In this document: positions 56,483 through 64,000 of the stretch, piece after piece
Layout of the letters: each line of letters opens with the position of its first letter
Numbering within the stretch: the first letter of the stretch is position 1
From: Pyricularia pennisetigena
Taxonomy: Eukaryota > Ascomycota > Sordariomycetes > Magnaporthales > Pyriculariaceae
DNA length: 64,000 nucleotides
Assembly (NCBI RefSeq): GCF_004337985.1
Contig: NC_043742.1
Coordinates: 6,528,389-6,592,388 of the forward strand
Reading direction: 5' to 3'
Notes under the pieces: model-generated
Databases searched by the model: none
Seen by the model: the letters and a program-made list of their open reading frames with translations, nothing else
Told to the model about the DNA's origin: nothing
Translations under genes and position numbers: made by a program

Positions 56483-57882
56483 TGAACCGGCATCCTGTCG
56501 GAAGTGGCGGTCTGCGCATTCTGCCATATGTATGAGCATTGGGATGAGTCTATTTGCGTCGGTGTTCCTTGGGTTTTTTTAGTCAGGCTTTTTTTTTTGC
56601 TTTGTAGGATGGTCACAATCTCGTTAGATACCCCGGCGGCGTCCAAGGTCAGGCAGGGTATTGCATTCAGGTTGAACCCAAGTGCTGGGTGTCAACTTTC
56701 CAGAGAATAGGCGCATCATGTTTTCTTTTTAGGTAGAATGGCGTTCTGGTATGGTAGCATCTATTTCCTCGAACGATTCGGACGAGTTATTTGATCATGT
56801 TGGACGCAGCGGTCTCGAGGTCATGGCCTCATTTGTTGATACTAGGTACTCTTTCGATAGTTGATATCCATGATTTTCTGATTTTCACGACCAGTTGTGT
56901 GCATTACCTGTGCAAATCAACACTTTAGTCACAGCTGACAGAGATAGGTCTTGGAAAGAGTTACCGTCTCGCACAAAGACCGCATCTCTCACAAGTGTCT
57001 CCTGATAAATGCCTGTCAATCTTTAGCCCAGGCCGTTGATCGAAGTGAGCTAACGATTGAGCGCACGGCTCACTCCTAATTATGTTGATCACTAGAACGC
57101 CACTCGTGACGTGCCGGGCGTGGTGCAGTCAAAGTACCGCTTCCAGACTTGAGCTCTTTTGCGTTTTGTTTGTTTGACTTGTAAGCAGAATCTATCTAAC
57201 GGCCAACCCGGTGGGAGGCTGCCATGGCTCGTTCGAGACGAAAGGGGCACAGGAGCCGCTAGCGAAAAAAGTCTGCTAAATATTTCACTCTGGGCATCTT
57301 TAAATGATCGAGACGTTCTCGGTGGAACAGGTCTTGATGATAAGGATTGATGCCCGTGGATGAGGAAGAAGAGAGAGAAGAACGCTGAAATTTCTGGCGG
57401 GCAGCGATGAAGAAGACATACGGTGTGTGGGTGGGATACCGCACGGGCCACAAGAATGAAGCTAGGTCACGTGAGGGATGCAGCTCGGTGATGTTTTTGC
57501 TTGCAGTTTACACATTCAATTCTGTCCTAGCACAGAAACACAAATGTTTGTTTCATTGATTGAGTGAAAAACAGTCTGTGAAGCAAAACGTCGTCTCATC
57601 CAATTCTGCTGCTGCATAGAGACCATAATCGCAGCGTCAGGTCAGATCAAGGTCAGGTCTTGACATTGACGTTCTGCACAAGCCAAGAAGCGAGGTGCTC
57701 AGACTAACCCTTCTCGGACTAGCGCAGTACGCGGGCCGAACTTTTCCAGGTACGTACCGCGTTCTCCAAAAAAGTTCGAGGAGCTCCCAGTTAAACCTAT
57801 CGCGACTCCTTGGGAAAATTAGTAGATCCCTTTACCAATCGGTCTGAATATAGACCACCCATTCCCTCGTCACGTTGAAGAT
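56483..57882. other. 1.4-kb intergenic region, no gene seen
   Basis: 3' flank of the RING-PHD gene and promoter of mL46. An opposite-strand frame at 57092-57451 is Ser/Arg/Pro-rich and looks random. No RNA gene. Confidence 0.5.
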
Positions 57883-59107
57883 ATGTCGGCCTCAAGTAGA
57901 GGTTGGCATGCGCTCCGCGCCCTTTCCAGATGTGAGTTACTGTGCAACTAACAATCGAGCACGTAGCTCTTGTGCGTCTCGTGTCTGCAACAAAACAGCC
58001 CCTAACATGGACGAAAACGACAGCTTCACCCCGAGTATGCGCCCAATGTGCCAGGGGGAGCATACAAACGATTCAGCGGCGTGCCTACTCGGCGTCTGCG
58101 GCCCCGACAATCTCAGCCGTGGACCCTTCCGCTAGCTCGGAGCCACCCGTCGTCCCAGTGAAGCAGTCGCCCCAGCACCCGAAATCCGACTACCGTATCC
58201 GCTCCGGCCTGATCCTCACCAGAGCACCTCTTCTGACTCGGGATCCGACGCCCTTCGAGTCGGCCTTTTACCTGTATCAGAAGCGGCTGAACGAGCGCCT
58301 CATCTCGCCCTTCATCTCCTCTATGTGGTTCAAGCAAGACACGCCGCCGCAGCTGGACTGGAACCTCAAGCTCGATGAGCGCAAGGGCATCTGGGCCAAG
58401 GACGTCGGCCACTACAAGCCCCGGGGCTCGACGCGGTGGGCTGACGAGGTCCAGCAGGGCTCGCGCCTTGCCGACCCGGAAACGATCAGGGAGCGCCTCC
58501 TCGAGGACGCCCAAATGCGGTTCAGTGATGACGGTGAGCTGCTGCCCGAGCAGGACAGGCTGCCGATCGAAAAGCCCCAGCCGAGGCGGTCGGAGGCGGA
58601 CGAGAAGAACGACGTGAGGAGGCTTGACCGAGCGATGGATCGCACGCTCTACTTGGTGGTGAAGAAGGATGACAGATGGGCTTTCCCTGCGAGCGAGGTT
58701 CGCACGGAGGAGAACTTGCATGAGGTACGTGCGGTTGCTTAGATGGGATTTTCGCGGCTCTTTTTTTCTACTGTTTGCTGTCTTATTTAAACCAACTAAC
58801 AATTCTCAAACAGGCCGCTGCACGTGTGCTCGAGCAAGCCGCCGGTGTCAACATGAACACCTGGATGGTGGGACGTGTGCCGGTTGCGCATCACGTGGTC
58901 AAGCCCAAGTACAAGGAAGACTCTACTCTGGAGACCAAGGGCTCAAAGACATTCCTGCTCAAGGGCAGGATCTTTGCGGGACAGGCCAACATCAAAAACA
59001 ACGTTTTGGGAGTCACCGACTTCATGTGGCTGACGCATGATGAGCTGAAGCAGCATTTCGAGGCCGATTACTTTGCCAGCATAAAGAACATGCTGTCGAT
59101 GCGTTAG
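57883..59107 (+). CDS. mitochondrial ribosomal protein mL46 (MRPL17-like)
   Basis: Large-subunit mitoribosomal protein with a Nudix-like fold. Exons 57883-57931, 57967-58724 and 58814-59107 give 366 residues. Exon 1 (MSASSRGWHALRALSR) begins a typical Arg/Ser presequence that continues to RRAYSASAAP. Conserved stretches are YRIRSGLILTRAPLLTRDPTPFESAFYLYQKRLNERL, TLYLVVKKDDRWAFPASEVR and FLLKGRIFAGQ..DFMWLTHDEL. The first intron is only 35 nt (57932-57966) yet has GTGAGT, CTAAC and TAG, and no later acceptor tested in the next 60 nt keeps the frame. The gene converges on peroxin 26. Confidence 0.9.
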
Positions 59108-59411
59108 AGAAAATGGGCGCAGTTAAGTCTCATTCCATCAATTAGAGATGGACCTCTTGGCCGACGGCCTTGAGCCAACAAACATGTACCATACTTGTTT
59201 TTTCGGATGTATATTGGTAGTAGATTATGTATGAACAGATTCCATCCATGAATAGACATTGAATGTAAACGTACTCCATAAGGCATGCTTTTCATTCATT
59301 TAGACATTATGGCCTCAAACGCTGTCCAGAACACCAACAGTCCCACATAGTTTACACAAATGACATTCTCCAACAATAACCATGACAAAAGGAAATAACC
59401 GAACAAAAATA
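59108..59411. other. short convergent intergenic region
   Basis: 304 bp holding the two 3' flanks of mL46 and peroxin 26. No other feature is seen. Confidence 0.6.
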
Positions 59412-60820
59412 TCAGATATAGCTAGCCTTGACTCCCATGCCTGCTGTGGCTTTGACCTTGGACCAAGAATTTCCAAGGATGCGTGATACCCGTTCCCTGA
59501 TCCTTTGCTGTCCAAATATGACCAGCAAGCTTACTATAAATGCAAGCATACGCAACAAGGGCCCCGGATTTGCGTGTATTGATGCGCTCATCCGTTCGAC
59601 CAGACCCTTCAGGTTCGTTATGACGATGGCGGCACGAGCCGCAAACGAGGGTGCAGCAGCGGCACGCTTATCCTTCCCCTGGGGTTTTGACTTTCTAGAA
59701 GTGCCACCGGCAGGACTCCTCGCCACCCGACCGGGCGTCTCCTCGATACCATAGTCGACCTCGCTACCTTCGCGGCGCACCCTCTCTTCCTCGAGCCGCC
59801 TCCTCTCCCTCTCCTCGTTCTCGGCCCTCAGCCTCCTAGCCTCCTCCAGATCCCTGCGCAGTTGATCCTCCTGCTTTTGCCTCTCCTGTTTTTCATGGGC
59901 CTCTTGTGCCTCGTGCTCTTCCTGGAGGCTTTGCAGCGCCATGAGGAAGGCCTCGCGACGCTCGTCGTCCAGTACAGAACTGACGCTGATGAACTCGCGA
60001 GCATAGTCCCATTCATTGTTCCGTATGAGGACATGCAGAGTGTACAGCTCGAGGATCTTGACCCGAGCGTTCAGGTCACGCGGGGTGTCGGCGCCGGAAG
60101 GAGTAGGAGCGTGCTGCGGTTTCACGGGAGAGCGTGGCCTTTGAAGCGGAGTGCTGGGGGTCTGAAACTTGCTGTACAGGTCCAGGCTGGGCGTGTTGGA
60201 AGCTGCAAGGTACGTTTCTAGGCGCTTCTGGTTGAGGCCTTGGTTGTTTGCGTGGGCAAGGAGTAGTGTGGCTCTGCATTGGGGAGTTAGTAGCTGGACG
60301 AGTGAGCGTCGACACTGACTCAAGAAACTCACAAATTGATGACAACGTCAGAGTCGACGTCTCCCTCAATGCCATGGTAGCCATTGCGAACAACCTCCTC
60401 CCAGATCTCGCCGTCCCGAACCTTGCTGCAGATCGCCCTCCACTCCTTTGTTCCAAAAGATGCTTTCCCCTCCGCAGGGTCCATCTCCACAATTGCATTC
60501 AAAGTGGTCAGGTACAGACTCCATACTTTGACTCGGGTGTTCCGGGACGCCTTTGCGACCGGTGCAGGCTCGGACAAAACATTTTCGCTGGTGCCCTGGC
60601 CCGGCGGCGTGACGAGGGGAAGGACGGTTGAAAGAGCTTCGGGTAGGCGACGCGTCAGGAAAAGTGTAGACGCCTGCCGGTATGTTTTGGAAACATTTGA
60701 CGATTGCCTCCTAGACGAATTTGACGAGGTGAGGGACGAAATCGAGGACCGAAAGTTGAAAGGGTCTGACGCGGTGGTTGACGGGCTAAGTGTAGCCGTC
60801 GGTGAGCCAGGCAAAGTCAT
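59412..60820 (-). CDS. PEX26: peroxin 26-like tail-anchored protein
   Basis: In filamentous fungi Pex26 anchors the Pex1-Pex6 ATPases to peroxisomes so that Pex5 can be recycled. Exons on the minus strand are 60820-60333 and 60273-59412, giving 449 residues; the junction restores [13 protein letters not shown]. Family-like blocks are [77 protein letters not shown] and [31 protein letters not shown] charged Glu/Arg-rich coiled stretch (about 270-340) precedes a single C-terminal hydrophobic helix ([16 protein letters not shown], about 405-420) with a short basic tail, as in tail-anchored proteins. Assignment rests on recalled family sequence. Confidence 0.82.
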
Positions 60821-62321
60821 GATTGCTGTTATGGGTGTTTACTTTTGGTTTCCTCAGCGTTCCCCAAGGCTTGGTTTTGGCGGTAGACACGGCTAGCAAC
60901 GGTTGGGCTTTTTTTTTTCACGTTGGCGTTGGACTGACAACCCGGCTTAAGCGTAGCTGGTCTAGCATCAAAGACGGTCAAGAAACGCGACAGGAAGAGT
61001 AAAAACGAATTTCCTGAGAAAAACAATGTTCAATTACGGCATCTTTAAGATCAATTGAAGACGTCAAGAAGAAAAGAGACGCTTCTCCAGAATGAATTCG
61101 CGTCAAATGCCAGTGCCCGTACGGCTCGTCCGACTCGCCTCGGTGCGCCGCTGCAAGGAGTAAGTGGGTGGGGAGCAAGCGGAGTGTGAAATCGTCTGTA
61201 GCGTCATGTGCACATACCGCCTAGGAATGCCTCGGCTCAATGAACAAATTCGGCCAACGGACCTGTTGCCAGGACAGAGCGTGAAAGCCGTTGTGGTGGG
61301 GACGAAAAATGCTGGAGCTGATCAATAACACGCCGGAGATTAAGCATTGGCAGACATGTGTCTACAGATGGTACCTACCTACATATTACTAACTACATAC
61401 AAAGCAAAGTAAATAAAACAAGAACTTTTACTGCTGGTAAAGAGAGAAAAAAAAAAAACCTAGGTCGAAGCGGAACACTGTATCGTGATCGGGTTCCGCG
61501 AATCATCAAGTGATTCGGTTTTTTCCCCTTCTTTGAATGCTTGGCTAATCAAACGGACAATTTTATTGAACATGCAAGCTCCAAGCATAAATACTTGACA
61601 GGCAGGGAAGATGGCGCGGGACTGCCGAGTGCCCCTGAGAAGAAAATATAATCCGGGGAAGCTCCACCACGATGGCGATTGAGATCCCAATGAGGAAGTA
61701 ACTAGGGAAGCCTTCTCGAACCAGAAAATGAAGTGAAAGCTACTCCTCACTACCGTATGATCCACAAAGTGAATTACTTGAACGATGAGGTGGACTGTTC
61801 GTGAAGCTGATAGCTTCTATCGAGTTCATGTGTGGTGATGATCTCAGAAATCAAAACTGACATAAGGTAGGTACCCGGGCAGGTACATTGACGTTCTTAT
61901 CATCTGTCTTCCACCCTGACTCACCTGCCCTCCATTACCTACATAGAGTCGAGCTACATTCTACCCAAAATTGGTTGTGGGCAGGAACTTCTTTGAATGG
62001 CTCCTCCCAATTCCCCTTTTTGTCCGAGCGGCAAATATCGCCTACCTGCTTGGTGCTTTGCAAAGTTACCGAGCTCTAACGTCAAGCGACAGAGCGTACG
62101 AGTCGTCTTTATCCAAGGGAATTTCCTAGGATAGACATCTGCCTTGCGACGACCTCGTTGTGAAAGTTGACTAAAAGTCAGCCCTGTGACTGAAAATTCT
62201 TTCACCTGCCTTCTTTGACCGCCACCGGGTATATTCGACCGTCTGTACAAACTGGGCTGGATTGCAACAAAACCTTTCTGATACATCCGAATGCTCCCAA
62301 TCAAAAGGAATATCTGGCTCC
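60821..62321. other. 1.5-kb divergent intergenic region
   Basis: Between peroxin 26 (-) and the deadenylase (+). Short GGTACCTACCTAC/GGTAGGTACC words occur at 61370-61385 and 61865-61886, akin to the arms of the 23-kb palindrome. No credible gene. Confidence 0.5.
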
Positions 62322-64000
62322 ATGGCAAGCCAGTCGTTCTGGACCGGTTTGGAAACTGCTGCCGGCAGAATCATTGATATCGATGCAAACAGTTTTTGGA
62401 GGCTGCTGCCACAAGTCCTCGAAGAAATTGCCAGCGCCGAGTATGTTTCGTTTGACCTGGAAATGACCGGTATTCGTGTCAAGAACGGTCTCTCAAACAG
62501 GCAAGACAAGTTTTCGGTCGATGAATATTATGCTGCTGCCTGCGAAGTTGCCCAGACTTTTCAGATCATTGAGTTCGGTATGACTTGCTCCAGGTATGAT
62601 ACACACAAGAGTACGTGGGATTTATTTTATGCTCTCTTGAACTCCAACAGCAAATCTTGATATCAGCTGCTCTGCGGGTTTTTACCCTCTTTGATTCTTG
62701 TGCTAGAAATACTGACAACAGGCTCCTCAGGATCCTACGGATGGACTGCCTACAACTTCCGGCTAGCACCCTGGTACCTAGGTGACAACCGAACTCATCT
62801 AGCACTGGCCAAATTTCTTGACCGTCGATACACTCTGTCCAGCAACAGTTTTAGATTTCTCAGAGACAATAGAAGGGATGACATTACGTCACTGGCCCTT
62901 GAGAGTGGTATCATGTACCTAAGCAGACAAGAGACTGAAGAGGCGTACAAATACTTCATCGATCCTGATAAGAAGGTGCGGAATCTGATCGATCTCAACA
63001 AAGAAAGCTTGGAAGCCAAATTGTTTTACGACTGGTTACGGAGTGCCATTACCTTGTGGCTCCGGGATCCCCACAAACTTGAGTGGCTCAATATTGAAAA
63101 TCCTCGCGGGGAGAGCCTCAGTAACTTGCAACGCCGTCTTGTGTATCAAATTTTGGAGTCTGAGTTCAGCTATGACTATCTACGCGCAGTCCCGAAGTGC
63201 AACAATAGTTTTATGCAAATCACTCAGAAAGGCGTTGATGCGGCCGAGGAGACGGTGAGGCCCCCTCATCAGAATATTTTGGCCCAGGTCCAGGCTGACC
63301 AGAGCCAGGCAATGCTCCAGCGCATAAGTGAGCGCAAGGCAGCAATCAGAGAACAGACAGGTCTGTTGAAGCATCTTGCTAGAACCTAGTCTCGCACACT
63401 TGTTGACTAACGAGTGTAGGATTTCGATTTGTCTTTGAAGCTCTCATCGGCGGCGATTTCGCAGATGAGATTGATCTCGGGCTCCTGCTGACTCCCGAAG
63501 AATATCGGACTGAAGGGACTGCGACAGATACCAGGGCTAAGCTGCGAGCGATCGAAGCTAAAGCCAAAGCGAGAGCCAGAATCACTATCGGCCACAACTC
63601 CCTCTTTGATCTCTGCTTCATGTATCATTCTTTCATCGGAACACTGCCTACTGACCTTCAGCAGTTTAAGATTGATATACAAGCCATGTTTCCTCGATAT
63701 GTCGACACAAAATACATGGCAACACAGGATGCCAAAAACATCGAAGTTGACCAACCACTTGGAGAGCTCTACTGCACAGTACAGTCACAAGAGCTGCCCT
63801 TGTTTCACCCAAAGGCACCACTGTGTCGTGGTAGCCATCAAGCGGGATATGATAGTTCGTGTTTTCTCTTTTTAACTCACTCCCTATAACAGTGACCCCC
63901 TCGCTACCCTTTCGAATGTGGAAGATTTTGCTGACATATAGGCAGGCTGGTTGACTACCATAACATTTCTCAAGCTATCCTGGAAGTTGGCTAGGGACTC
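62322..64000 (+). CDS. PARN/CAF1-family poly(A) ribonuclease, 3' partial
   Basis: DEDD-type 3'-exonuclease removing poly(A) tails. Proposed exons are 62322-62610, 62731 (or 62722)-63360, 63420-63854 and 63946 onward off the window. Exo I is YVSFDLEMTG (D45, E47). Exo II is ITIGHNSLFDLCFMYHSF. Exo III is SHQAGYDSW, completed across the last intron and giving the H and D of a DEDDh active site. REQTGFRFVFEALIGGDF and LARFLDRRY-like LAKFLDRRYTLSS are typical of fungal CAF1-family/PARN proteins. Donors GTCTGT (63361) and GTTCGT (63855) are weak; a consensus GTGAGC at 63328 is an in-phase alternative to the first, but it would delete a conserved-looking stretch. No frameshift is needed. Confidence 0.87.

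Overview
The window is nuclear DNA of a filamentous ascomycete, most likely a Sordariomycete. The evidence is short introns (about 35-130 nt, GT..AG, often with CTAAC/CTGAC branch sites), many separately transcribed single genes on both strands with no operons, and filamentous-fungal families: a Zn2Cys6 regulator, an Ish1-repeat stress protein, a secreted App1-like protein, a fungal HSP70-like ATPase and a peroxin-26-like protein. I could not fix the genus. There is one 263-nt assembly gap (27581-27843) and one isolated N at 18059. I found no rRNA, tRNA, CRISPR or intact transposon.

Layout. 1-2.2 kb: 3' part of a Zn2Cys6 transcription factor. 3.7-4.4: small secreted cysteine-rich protein with a phospholipase-A2-like CxxHDxC motif. 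5.1-6.4: D-2-hydroxyacid dehydrogenase. 7.1-8.4 (-): S-adenosylhomocysteinase. 9.8-11.0 (-): eIF3 subunit h. 12.2-13.0 (-): UPF0643-like protein. 15.4-16.7 (-): mitochondrial SAM carrier. 17.0-18.0 (-): DapA-family aldolase. 18.9-21.8 (-): long alpha/beta hydrolase with a disordered N-terminal half. 21.8-26.1: the largest gene-free stretch, holding a 40-bp perfect palindrome. 26.1-28.6: two unrecognised membrane proteins around the gap. 29.6-31.9 (-): HSP70-like ATPase. 32.6-34.6: coiled-coil orphan. 35.9-37.7: eight-repeat Ish1 protein. 38.5-40.1 (-): App1-like protein. 41.7-42.5 (-): membrane protein whose frame is interrupted by one TAG. 43.5-44.4 (-): Tic20-like membrane protein. 45.3-46.4 (-): mitochondrial uL10. 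47.1-48.5: anthranilate phosphoribosyltransferase. 48.9-51.7 (-): tRNA ligase. 54.4-56.5: RING+PHD protein. 57.9-59.1: mitochondrial mL46. 59.4-60.8 (-): peroxin 26. 62.3 to the end: PARN/CAF1-type deadenylase, running off the window.

Most genes are housekeeping and unrelated in function. Two touch the methyl cycle (SAH hydrolase, SAM carrier), two are mitoribosomal (uL10m, mL46) and several act on RNA (eIF3h, tRNA ligase, PARN). The observation I rate highest is the TAG at 41904-41902. It splits one continuous frame just before three transmembrane helices. The TAG lies in the 5-nt loop of a 9-bp hairpin and is followed by TGG, so its A is a strong candidate for the stop-to-Trp A-to-I mRNA editing known from Sordariomycete sexual development. 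Other points of note are a 35-nt intron in mL46, an alternative mitochondrial presequence on the tRNA ligase, sense-strand poly(A) next to 3' splice sites, and a DxDxT variant in the App1-like protein.
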